Shown: piece after piece, positions 12,627 to 19,458 of the stretch
How the letters are laid out: each line of letters starts with the position of its first letter
Numbering within the stretch: position 1 is the first letter of the stretch
Source: DATEJJ01 sp051986465
GTDB taxonomy: Bacteria; Actinomycetota; Actinomycetes; Mycobacteriales; Micromonosporaceae
Reading direction: 5' to 3'
Length of the DNA: 23,374 bases
Assembly: GCA_051986465.1 (NCBI GenBank)
Contig: JBPYFB010000078.1
Location: forward strand, 1-23,374
Notes under the pieces: generated by a model
The model's database searches: none
Told to the model about the DNA's origin: nothing
Seen by the model: only the letters and a program-made list of their open reading frames with translations
Made by a program: the position numbers and the translations under genes

Positions 12627-15600
12627 GTGCAGGTGGCGATGCTGGGTCCGCTCGAGGTCCGTACCGGCGCCGGTCCTCCGGTACCGGTCGGCGGGGCGCT
12701 GCTGCGTACGCTGCTGATCCTGCTCGCGCTGGAGCCGGGCCAGGTGGTGCCGACCAGCCGCCTCGTCGACGGGCTGTGGGAGGAGCGGGTACCCAGCGGG
12801 GCCGGCAACGCGCTGCAGGCGCTGGTGTCCCGGCTGCGCCGCGCGGTACCCGAACTCGTGGTGACCGCGCGCCCCGCCGGGTACCAGCTAGATCTTGATC
12901 CGGGCGACACGGACATCGGCCGTTTCGAACGGCTCGCCGCGGCCGGCCACGCCCGGCTGCGCGACGACCCGGCGGCCGCCGCGGCGATCCTGACCGAGGC
13001 GCTGGCGCTGTGGCGCGGCCCGGCGCTGGCCGACGTGGCCGATGCCGGCTTCGCCCGCGCCCCGATCGCCCGCCTGGACGAGCTGCGGCTGACCGCGCTC
13101 CAGGACCGGATCGACGCCGACCTGCTCCTCGGGCCGCCGGCCTCACTCATCGCCGAGTTGGAGGGCCTGGTGGCCGCGCATCCGCTGCGCGAGCCCTTAG
13201 TGGCCCGGCTGATGCGGGCGCTGTCCGGCGCGGGCCGCCCGGGTGCGGCGCTCGCCGCGTACGAGCAGGCCCGAGCCCGCCTCGCGGACCAGCTCGGCGC
13301 CGACCCGTCGGCCGAGCTGGCCGCCCTGCACCTGGAAATCCTGCGCGCCGACGGTGCCGCCGAGCCGGCGCAGGCGAGCCGCGGGTCCAACCTGCGGGCC
13401 GAGCTGACCAGCTTCGTCGGCCGCGACCGGGAACTGGTCGAGGTGGGCCGGCTGCTGCGCGACCACCGGCTGACCACGCTGACCGGACCGGGTGGCGCGG
13501 GCAAGACCCGGCTGGCCGTGGAGGCGGCGGGCGCGCAGGTCGGCACGGCGCCGGACGGGGTGTGGCTGGTGGAGCTGGCCCCGGTCAGCGACCCGGGGGA
13601 GGTGGCGCCGGCCGTCCTGGCCGCGCTCGGCCTGCGGGAACAGGCGCTGGTACGCGGGGCCCGGGCGGTACCGGCGCCGGAGGCCGCGATGCCGCCGGTC
13701 GACCGGCTGGTCGCGGCGCTCGCCACCAAGCAGGCCCTGCTGGTGCTCGACAACTGCGAACACCTGGTCGCGACCGCCGCCGATCTGGCGTACCGGCTAC
13801 TCGGGGCGTGCCCCCGGATCCGGGTGCTGGCGACCAGCCGGGAGCCGCTGAACATCACCGGCGAGACGCTGTACCCGGTCGGGTCGCTGGCGCTGCCGCC
13901 CGAGGGCGGGTCCCCGCAGACGCTGCGCGGGTACGCCTCCGTACAGCTGCTCGTGCAGCGCGCCCGTGCGGTACGCCCCGGCTTCGCGGTGGACGCCGGC
14001 AACGCGGACGCGGTGGCGCGGGTGTGCCGGGCGCTGGACGGCATGCCGCTCGCCATCGAGCTCGCCGCGGCCCGGCTGCGCACGTTGTCGCCGGAGCAGT
14101 TGGCGGCGCGCCTCGACGACCGGTTCCGGCTGCTGACCGGCGGCAGCCGCACGGCCCTGCCCCGCCACCAGACGCTGCGCGCAGTCGTGGACTGGAGCTG
14201 GGATCTGCTGGACGACGCGGAGCGCGCGCTGTGGCGCCGGTTCTCGGCGTTCGCGGGCGGCGCCACGCTGGAGGCGGTGGAGGCGGTCTGCGCGGGTGGG
14301 CCGGTCGCGGCCGACGCGGTGCTCGACCTGCTGGCGGCGCTCGTCGACAAGTCACTGCTCGCGGTGCGGCACGGGCCGGACGGGCCGCGGTACCGGATGC
14401 TGGAGATTATCAAGGCGTACGGCCAGGAGCGGCTCGGCGAGGCGGGGGAGGCCGATGCGGTACGCGTCGCGCACGGCGCCTACTTCCAGCGCTTCGCCGA
14501 GGAGGCGGCGCAACCGCTGCTCCGTGGCGAGCAGCTGCCGTGGCTGGCCCGGCTCGCCGATGACCAGGACAACCTGAACATGGCCGTACGCAATGCGATC
14601 GAGGCGGGCGACGCGGATACCGCGCTCGCGCTCGTCGGCGCGCTCGGCTGGTACTGGTTCCTGCGCGGGTACAAGAAGGAGGGCACCGATCTGATCGGCG
14701 CGGCGCTGGCGGTACCCGGTGAGGCATCCGACGAGCGGCGCGCCGTCGGGTACGCCGTCGGCGCCCTGCTCGCCATCGATGGCGCCACGGAAGGCAGCAT
14801 CCCGCTGGACTGGTTCACCCGCAGCGCGGAGTACGTCGCCCGACTGTCCACAGTGGAGGTGCCACTGCTGCGCCTGGTCGGCCCGCTGCGCGTGGTTTTC
14901 GATTTAGCGGAGCGGGGCGAGTGGGACGCGCCACCGATCAACACGGTGCTCGACAAGGCGGTCGAAGACCCGGACCCCTGGCTGGGCGCGACCGCCCGGC
15001 TGTTGCGCGGGCACATGACGCTCAACTTCGGCGTGCGCCACGGCGACGCGGACGCGGACTTCCGGGCGGCCTATGAGATCTACCGGGACCTGGGGGAGCG
15101 CTGGGGCATGGCGACCACGCTCGCCTCCCTGGCGACTCAGGCCAACTGGCGGGGCGACTACGCCATGGCAGCGTCGCACCACGAGCGAGCCCTGGCGCTG
15201 ATGACCGAGTTGGATGCCCAGGAGGACATCGTGCAGTTCCGGGCGCAGTTGGCCCGCGAGCGCTGGCTGCTCGGCGACCGGGAGCGCGGCCGGGCCGAGG
15301 CGGCGCGGGCCCGGCGCGAGGCGGAGGGTCTGGGCATGCCGGAGTTGCAGGCATGGGTCACCTTCGCCACCAGCGACCTGGCCCGCCTCGACGGCGACCT
15401 GGCCGCGGCGCGCGCCGATCTGATCGCGGCGCAGCGGCTGCGAACCGCGTTCCGGGGCGCCCCGCAGTACACGGCGCTGGTCGCGAGCGGCCTGGGCTAC
15501 GTCGCGGGTGCGGAGGGAGACCTGGCGGCGGCGCGCCGGTACCACGCGGAGGCGTTCGCCGCCGCGAAGCTGTCGGTGGATGGTCCGGTCGTCGCGAGCG

Positions 15601-15836
15601 TGCTCGTCGGCCTCGCCGACCTCGCGCTGCGCGAGGGCGAGGCAGCCCGCGCGGCGACGCTGCTCGGCGCCAGCGTCGCCATCCGCGGCATGCCCGACAA
15701 GTCGCTCCTCGACGCGGCGCGGATCGAGGCCGAAGCCCGCGCCGCACTCGGCGACGCGGGCTTCGACGAGGCGTTCGGCGGCGGCCGGGCCACCAATTTG
15801 TCCACTGTGGACTCGGTGGTCACGTCCGCTTCGTGA
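12627..15836 (+). CDS. AfsR/SARP family regulator with BTAD, NTPase and TPR domains
   Basis: A 1069-residue activator of the large AfsR-like class, which commonly controls antibiotic gene clusters. The OmpR-type winged helix is at about 1-90 (QVAMLGPLEVRTG, then LLRTLLILLALEPGQVV and NALQALVSRLRRAVPE). The BTAD domain, about 95-245, ends in AAYEQARARLADQLGADPS. An AP-ATPase/NB-ARC-like module follows: P-loop GPGGAGKT at 287-294, Walker B LLVLDNCEHL near 371, ATSREPLNITGE and GMPLAIELAAARL. After DWSWDLLDDAERALWRRFS comes a long helical, TPR-like C-terminal half. The GTG start keeps the canonical opening; an internal ATG four codons later is an alternative. Its end overlaps the convergent exporter gene by 17 bases. 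The exporter, whose promoter carries SARP-like repeats, is a plausible target. Confidence 0.93.
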   Translation: MQVAMLGPLEVRTGAGPPVPVGGALLRTLLILLALEPGQVVPTSRLVDGLWEERVPSGAGNALQALVSRLRRAVPELVVTARPAGYQLDLDPGDTDIGRFERLAAAGHARLRDDPAAAAAILTEALALWRGPALADVADAGFARAPIARLDELRLTALQDRIDADLLLGPPASLIAELEGLVAAHPLREPLVARLMRALSGAGRPGAALAAYEQARARLADQLGADPSAELAALHLEILRADGAAEPAQASRGSNLRAELTSFVGRDRELVEVGRLLRDHRLTTLTGPGGAGKTRLAVEAAGAQVGTAPDGVWLVELAPVSDPGEVAPAVLAALGLREQALVRGARAVPAPEAAMPPVDRLVAALATKQALLVLDNCEHLVATAADLAYRLLGACPRIRVLATSREPLNITGETLYPVGSLALPPEGGSPQTLRGYASVQLLVQRARAVRPGFAVDAGNADAVARVCRALDGMPLAIELAAARLRTLSPEQLAARLDDRFRLLTGGSRTALPRHQTLRAVVDWSWDLLDDAERALWRRFSAFAGGATLEAVEAVCAGGPVAADAVLDLLAALVDKSLLAVRHGPDGPRYRMLEIIKAYGQERLGEAGEADAVRVAHGAYFQRFAEEAAQPLLRGEQLPWLARLADDQDNLNMAVRNAIEAGDADTALALVGALGWYWFLRGYKKEGTDLIGAALAVPGEASDERRAVGYAVGALLAIDGATEGSIPLDWFTRSAEYVARLSTVEVPLLRLVGPLRVVFDLAERGEWDAPPINTVLDKAVEDPDPWLGATARLLRGHMTLNFGVRHGDADADFRAAYEIYRDLGERWGMATTLASLATQANWRGDYAMAASHHERALALMTELDAQEDIVQFRAQLARERWLLGDRERGRAEAARARREAEGLGMPELQAWVTFATSDLARLDGDLAAARADLIAAQRLRTAFRGAPQYTALVASGLGYVAGAEGDLAAARRYHAEAFAAAKLSVDGPVVASVLVGLADLALREGEAARAATLLGASVAIRGMPDKSLLDAARIEAEARAALGDAGFDEAFGGGRATNLSTVDSVVTSAS

Positions 15837-16605
15837 AGGCCCGCACCGCGAGTGGCGCGAACACCGCGGTGAGGCCGATCGCGTAGAGCAGCGCCTCCAC
15901 CACCGGCCGGGCAACCGGGCCCGCCACGAGCAGGCCGCGTACCGCGTCGGAGATGAGCGTCACCGGGTTCGCCTTCGACCATGCCTGCAACCAGCCGGGC
16001 ATCGAGGCGGTACGCACGAACGCGTCGCTGGTGAAGGTGAGCGGGAACAGCACCACGAAGCCGAATATCTGTACCTTCTCCGGGCTGGCCACGAGCATGC
16101 TCACCAGTACGATCGCCCAGGAGACCGCGAGCGTCGACACCAGCAGCAGCGCGAAGGTAGCCAGTACCTCCAGCGGGTTGGTACCGATCCGGAAGCCGAG
16201 CACCGTGCCGACGACCAGCAGCATCGCGATCGACCAGGCCTGCTTGACCACGTCCGCGACGATCCGGCCGGCCAGCGGGGCGAACCGCGCGACCGGCAGC
16301 GACCGGAGCCGGTCGAAGAAGCCCTTCTCCAGGTCGGTCGCGAGGCCCACGCCGGTGTTGAGCGTCGTGAACAGCGCGTTCTGCACGATGATGCCGGGCA
16401 GCGCGAACATGAGGTACTCGTGCGGCGAGCCGGCGATCGCGCCACCGAAGACGTACGTGAACAGCAGCACGAACATCACCGGCTGGACGCTGAAGTCCAT
16501 CAACTCGAACGGATTGTGCTTGATCTGCACCAGCGTGCGCCACGCCAGCGACAAGGTCTGGCGTACCGAATCCAGCGGGCTGACCCGTACCGCGAGCGTA
16601 CTCAT
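15820..16605 (-). CDS. ABC-2 type exporter permease, DrrB-like
   Basis: A 261-residue membrane protein with about six hydrophobic segments, the length and layout of DrrB permeases that export daunorubicin-like drugs together with an ATPase. The N-terminal segment has the DrrB-type MDFSVQPVMFVLLFTYVFGG. Then come LMFALPGIIVQNALFTTLNT, a cytoplasmic loop (LEKGFFDRLRSLPVARFAPL) that is the conserved EAA-like coupling stretch, and further helices (LLVVGTVLGFRIG, LLLVSTLAVSWAIVLVSML). Its ATG overlaps the stop of the ATPase gene by four bases (ATGA at 16605-16602), so the two subunits should be made together. The substrate is unknown. Closeness to a SARP suggests a secondary metabolite, but no biosynthetic gene is in the window. 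Confidence 0.93.
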   Translation of the reverse strand: MSTLAVRVSPLDSVRQTLSLAWRTLVQIKHNPFELMDFSVQPVMFVLLFTYVFGGAIAGSPHEYLMFALPGIIVQNALFTTLNTGVGLATDLEKGFFDRLRSLPVARFAPLAGRIVADVVKQAWSIAMLLVVGTVLGFRIGTNPLEVLATFALLLVSTLAVSWAIVLVSMLVASPEKVQIFGFVVLFPLTFTSDAFVRTASMPGWLQAWSKANPVTLISDAVRGLLVAGPVARPVVEALLYAIGLTAVFAPLAVRAFTKRT

Positions 16606-17549
16606 GCCGCCACCTCCGCTTCCGCGCCGTGACCGGTCAACGACAGGAATACTTCGTCCAATGTGGACCCTCGCAGGGACAGCTCGGCGACGAGCACGCC
16701 GGCCTCGTCCAGCCGGCGTACCGCTGCCGGCAGTACCGCCGGATCCGCCACGGGTACCGTGACGGTCGCGCCCTTCACCTCCGGCGTGGCCAGCCCGAGC
16801 CCGGCGGCGATGGCGACCACGGTCGGCAGGTCCACCGGGTGCGCCGGGCGTACCGTCAGCGCCTGCCCACCGGCGCGGGCCTTCAGCTCCGCGGGCGTAC
16901 CGGTCGCGATCACCCGCCCGTGGTCGACCACCACGATGTCGTCGGCGAGCTGGTCGGCTTCCTCCAGGTACTGCGTCGTCAGCAGTACCGTCACGCCCTC
17001 GCCCAGCAGGCCCCGGACGATCTCCCAGACCTCGTTGCGGCTCAACGGATCCAGGCCCGTCGTCGGCTCGTCCAGGAAGAGCACGCGGGGCCGGCTGACG
17101 AGGCTCGCCGCGAGGTCCAGCCGCCGCCGCATGCCGCCCGAGTACGTCTTCACCGCCCGGTCCCCCGCGTCCGCCAGCCGGAAGTCCGCGAGCAGTTCCC
17201 GCGCCCGCTGGCGGGCTTCCGTACGGGCCTGGCCCACCAGCCGGCCGATCAGCATCAGGTTCTCCTGGCCGGTCAGCGTCTCGTCGACCGACGCGTACTG
17301 GCCCGTCAGCCCGATTAGCTGGCGCACCTGATGCGCCTGGCGCACCACGTCGTGACCGGCGATGCTCGCCCGGCCCTGGTCCGGCGAGACGAGGGTGGCG
17401 AGGATCCGTACGGTGGTCGTCTTGCCCGCACCGTTCGGCCCGAGCAGCCCGCAGACGGTACCCGTGCGCACCGCGAGGTCCACCCCGGAAAGCGCCACCG
17501 TCTCCCCGAAGCGCTTTGCCAATCCTTGCGCAGTTATCGAATAACTCAT
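16602..17549 (-). CDS. ABC exporter ATP-binding protein, DrrA-like
   Basis: A 315-residue ATPase with Walker A GPNGAGKT at 37-44, the Q-loop in IGLTGQYASVDETLTG, ABC signature YSGGMRRRLDLAASL, and Walker B RVLFLDEPTTGLDP. The switch region TTQYLEEADQLAD has Gln where most ABC proteins have His, which is normal for the DrrA group. The C-terminal ~90 residues form the DrrA-type extension that ends in LRGSTLDEVFLSLTGHG. It energises the DrrB-like permease encoded next. The ATG at 17549 has no real ribosome site. A weak -10 (CATCGT, 17562-17557) lies seven bases upstream, so the message may be leaderless. Four heptamer repeats precede that -10. Confidence 0.95.
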   Translation of the reverse strand: MSYSITAQGLAKRFGETVALSGVDLAVRTGTVCGLLGPNGAGKTTTVRILATLVSPDQGRASIAGHDVVRQAHQVRQLIGLTGQYASVDETLTGQENLMLIGRLVGQARTEARQRARELLADFRLADAGDRAVKTYSGGMRRRLDLAASLVSRPRVLFLDEPTTGLDPLSRNEVWEIVRGLLGEGVTVLLTTQYLEEADQLADDIVVVDHGRVIATGTPAELKARAGGQALTVRPAHPVDLPTVVAIAAGLGLATPEVKGATVTVPVADPAVLPAAVRRLDEAGVLVAELSLRGSTLDEVFLSLTGHGAEAEVAA

Positions 17550-17571
17550 GCCGACCACGATGGCGGCGCGG

Positions 17572-17610
17572 GCTGACAGTGGAATGACAGCCCGCTGAGA
17601 GGCGCTGAGA
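17572..17610 (-). promoter_or_regulatory. four SARP-style heptamer repeats upstream of the exporter operon
   Basis: Read on the minus strand: TCTCAGC (17610-17604), TCTCAGC (17600-17594), TGTCATT (17589-17583) and TGTCAGC (17578-17572). Starts are 10, 11 and 11 bases apart, so all four face the same side of the helix. SARP proteins bind heptamer direct repeats at 11-bp spacing, with the last one about 8 bases before the -10. Here nine bases separate the last repeat from the weak CATCGT -10. The inner pair also reads as an inverted repeat, GGGCTGACA/TGACAGCCC (17570-17593), with one mismatch, so another regulator type is possible. Confidence 0.5.
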
Positions 17611-17617
17611 CGGGCCG

Positions 17618-18202
17618 TCAGGGCGTCCACGCCGGGTTCCGGCCCAGGTACCGCAGCAAGGTGGCGGCCGGGTCGTCGCCGTCGCCGCCCTCTACCGCGG
17701 GTGCGTACGCGAAGCCGCGCAGCGGTTCGACGATCTGGGTCGCGACCGCTGTCAGCGGCCGGGCCAGCTCGGCGGTGAGCGGCGATGACGCTCCAGTGGC
17801 GACCGCGATGTCCCAGGCGTGTACGGCCGCGTCCAGCGCGCACGCGCCGGCCGCCAGCCACGCCGGCATGGCGCCCTGGGGCAGTGGGGTGGGCACCTCG
17901 CTGGCGTCCTCGCCCACGGTCTCGAAGGCACGCGTGGACGCCGCGAGCGCCTCGTCGAGGAAGGCGAGCGGGTCGCCGGCCAACCGCCCAGACGGCGCGA
18001 ACGGGTCGAATGCCGGCCACGGCCCGCCGGTGATCGCGGCCGCGTAGCCGATCTGGTCGCCGGCCGCGTGCTGGAGCACCTGCGTCACGGACCACTTCTC
18101 GCACGGCGTGTGCCGGTCCCCATCGCCCGCGGTCAGGGCGGCGACGGTGCGGCGCAGTGCGTCGTGGGAGCCGGCCAGTACGGCCCGCCAGTTCTCGTTC
18201 AT
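17618..18202 (-). CDS. TIGR03086/MDMPI-fold protein (mycothiol-dependent isomerase superfamily)
   Basis: A 194-residue protein of the DinB-like, mycothiol-dependent maleylpyruvate isomerase fold. Typical elements are HTPCEKWSVTQVLQHAAGDQ, corresponding to the usual T-P-C-x-x-W-x-x-x-x-L-x-x-H with the metal-ligand His, and DAAVHAWDIAVATG, with the second His region (H-x-W-D). These proteins are thought to carry out thiol transfer or detoxification with mycothiol; the substrate is unknown. The start at 18202 has GAGAGG upstream and drops a non-conserved N-terminal extension. It lies 68 bases upstream of the exporter operon on the same strand but is separated from it by the repeat array. Its own promoter region carries two GGAAC-type inverted repeats. 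Confidence 0.85.
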   Translation of the reverse strand: MNENWRAVLAGSHDALRRTVAALTAGDGDRHTPCEKWSVTQVLQHAAGDQIGYAAAITGGPWPAFDPFAPSGRLAGDPLAFLDEALAASTRAFETVGEDASEVPTPLPQGAMPAWLAAGACALDAAVHAWDIAVATGASSPLTAELARPLTAVATQIVEPLRGFAYAPAVEGGDGDDPAATLLRYLGRNPAWTP

Positions 18203-18221
18203 AATCCCGACCTCTCTGCCA

Positions 18222-18273
18222 GAACGGAATGGTTCGTTCCGTTCCAGCTTAGCAGAGCGGAACCATCCGTTCC
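18222..18273 (-). promoter_or_regulatory. promoter with two repressor-like inverted repeats (MDMPI gene)
   Basis: GAACGGAA-N7-TTCCGTTC (18222-18244) is a perfect 8-bp inverted repeat and GGAAC-N5-GTTCC (18259-18273) a perfect 5-bp one. CCGTTCCAG occurs in both, 28 bases apart. On the minus strand a good -10, TAAGCT (18251-18246), lies between them, with TGGAAC 17 bases upstream. One site thus covers the -35/spacer and the other the transcription start, the layout of a repressed promoter. No regulator gene is adjacent, although a TetR gene lies about 530 bases away. Confidence 0.55.
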
Positions 18274-18296
18274 AGTCCGAGCTCGTTCCCACCGTC

Positions 18297-18326
18297 TTGC
18301 AACTCATAGATCACGGGCCATACTGT
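18297..18326 (+). promoter_or_regulatory. promoter of the UspA gene, leaderless
   Basis: TTGCAA (18297-18302), an 18-base spacer and TACTGT (18321-18326) are followed by five bases and the GTG at 18332. No Shine-Dalgarno sequence is present, so transcription probably begins at or beside the start codon. Confidence 0.5.
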
Positions 18327-18331
18327 GCGCT

Positions 18332-18781
18332 GTGAGCGCGGCAGGGTTTGAACTCGGTACCGACGGGCCCAAGGTCTTGGTCGTCGGCATCGACGGCTCG
18401 ACGACCTCGCTGCGCGCCGGCGCCTACGCGGCCGGCCTGGCTCGCCGCCAGCGTTCGCACCTGGTGATCGTCTACGTGGCCACGCCCAACGGCCTGGTCG
18501 AGATGGCGCCGGGCGGGGCGCTCGCGGCTCGCCAGATCACCGAGGAGATCGCCGAGGAGCTGCGCCGGCAGGTGGAGGAGTTGGCGCCCATCCTCGGGCT
18601 GTCATATACCTTCCGGGTCGAGTCGGGCGACCCGTACGGCGTGCTGCTCCGTGTCGCCAAGGAGGTGAGCGCCGACGGCGTCGTGGTCGGCGCCTCCATG
18701 CGCGCGGGACACCGCTTCGCCGGCTCCATCGCGATCCGCCTCGTCAAGGCCGGCCGGTGGCCGGTGACGGTGGTGCCGTAG
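18332..18781 (+). CDS. universal stress protein, UspA family
   Basis: A 149-residue single Usp domain. It opens with KVLVVGIDGSTTSLRAGAYA, the usual beta-strand with the D that binds ATP in family members, and continues with SHLVIVYVATP and VESGDPYGVLLRVAKEVSAD. The C-terminal loop reads VVVGASMRAGHRFAGSIAIRLV. This keeps the final G-S of the ATP-binding signature G-x2-G-x9-G-S/T, but the first glycine pair is altered (GASM), so ATP binding is uncertain. Usp proteins are induced in dormancy, low oxygen or other stress. The GTG start is chosen because it gives the standard length and follows a promoter at leaderless distance. It is convergent with the TetR gene, with 19 bases between their stops. 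Confidence 0.9.
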   Translation: MSAAGFELGTDGPKVLVVGIDGSTTSLRAGAYAAGLARRQRSHLVIVYVATPNGLVEMAPGGALAARQITEEIAEELRRQVEELAPILGLSYTFRVESGDPYGVLLRVAKEVSADGVVVGASMRAGHRFAGSIAIRLVKAGRWPVTVVP

Positions 18782-18800
18782 CGGCGCTAGCCGGGTTCGG

Positions 18801-19385
18801 TTACTCAGGCTTGGGTCCGAGCCAGCTCTCCATGAGCATGTCGAACGCCTTGGCCATGTCCGCGTCCCGGTCGTAGAGCCACTGCACCTGTAGCCCGTCC
18901 ATCACCGCGATGAGGATCTGGGCGACCAGCGCCGGTTCCAGGTCGCCGCGCACCGTACCCTCCTGCTGCGCCGTGCGTACCCGCTCGGCCAGGCCGCGCC
19001 GGACCGCGTCGTACCGCTGGGTGAAGACCTCGTGCGCCGGGTGGGCGGGCGCGGTGGCCTCGGCCGACAGCAGCGTGAACAGCGCGACGATGCCGGGGCG
19101 CGCCGCGTTCTGCCCGATCAGGTTGTGCAGGTCGGCGAGGGTGCTCCAGCGCAGCCCGTCGGCGGCGTCGCGCTCCTCGAGCACCGCGGACAGCAGCGCG
19201 GCCTTGCCGCCGAAATGGTGGGTCAGTCCGGTCTCGCTCAGCCCGACCCGCGCGGCGATCTCGCGTATCGAGGAGCCGTGGTAGCCGTACTCGGCGAAGA
19301 CCTCGATCGCGGTCCGCAGGATCTCCTGGCGCCGCCGCGCGGTCTTGGCGTACGGGCCGCGACGGCCGGCGATCGGCTTGTCCAC
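18801..19385 (-). CDS. TetR/AcrR family regulator, divergent from the GH3 gene
   Basis: A 194-residue TetR protein. The DNA-binding domain includes RRRQEILRTAIEVFAEYGYH, then SSIREIAARVGLSETGLTHHFGGKAALL. The C-terminal domain (about 80-194, ending MAKAFDMLMESWLGPKPE) is of the BetI-like type. I choose the GTG at 19385: a good -10 (TACATT, 19397-19392) ends six bases before it, which indicates a leaderless message. A TTG at 19403 would add six residues (RYIPA region) without a ribosome site. It is divergent from the GH3 glycosidase, 73 bases apart, and the shared spacer holds an inverted repeat over the GH3 start. Control of the glycosidase gene is the natural inference. Sugar genes are more often ruled by LacI proteins, so the pairing is slightly unusual. 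Confidence 0.9.
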   Translation of the reverse strand: MDKPIAGRRGPYAKTARRRQEILRTAIEVFAEYGYHGSSIREIAARVGLSETGLTHHFGGKAALLSAVLEERDAADGLRWSTLADLHNLIGQNAARPGIVALFTLLSAEATAPAHPAHEVFTQRYDAVRRGLAERVRTAQQEGTVRGDLEPALVAQILIAVMDGLQVQWLYDRDADMAKAFDMLMESWLGPKPE

Positions 19386-19391
19386 GGCCGG

Positions 19392-19411
19392 AATGTACCG
19401 CAATGTACCGC
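19392..19411 (-). repeat. tandem 10-bp repeat containing the TetR -10
   Basis: GCGGTACATT occurs twice head to tail on the minus strand (19411-19402 and 19401-19392). Each copy contains a TACATT -10-like hexamer; the proximal one lies at leaderless distance from the GTG at 19385. The copies are one helical turn apart, so they could also be a direct-repeat operator. Confidence 0.5.
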
Positions 19412-19423
19412 CCGCGGAAAACG

Positions 19424-19453
19424 TTGTGCCTACCCTATTTTCACTCTAGGGTA
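19424..19453 (+). promoter_or_regulatory. GH3 promoter and overlapping TACCCTA inverted repeat
   Basis: TTGTGC (19424-19429), a 17-base spacer and TAGGGT (19447-19452) end six bases before the ATG at 19459. A perfect 7-bp inverted repeat, TACCCTA (19431-19437) and TAGGGTA (19447-19453) with nine bases between, fills the spacer and the -10. A repressor bound there would block transcription; the divergent TetR is the obvious candidate. Confidence 0.5.
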
Positions 19454-19458
19454 TGATC

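Noticed and set aside
12627..17549. Biosynthetic gene cluster around the SARP and exporter
   Set aside because: No synthase, NRPS, PKS, terpene or tailoring enzyme genes lie beside them; the neighbours are glycosidases and stress genes, so only a regulator-exporter unit can be supported.
19416..19430. LacI-type operator with a central CG (GGAAAACGTTGTGCC) before GH3
   Set aside because: Only about five of nine half-site positions are symmetric, and no LacI gene is present; the perfect TACCCTA repeat beside it is the better candidate.
19453..19458. ATG at 19453 as start of GH3
   Set aside because: It lies inside the inverted repeat, directly against the AGGG and the -10; the ATG at 19459 has correct spacing to both.
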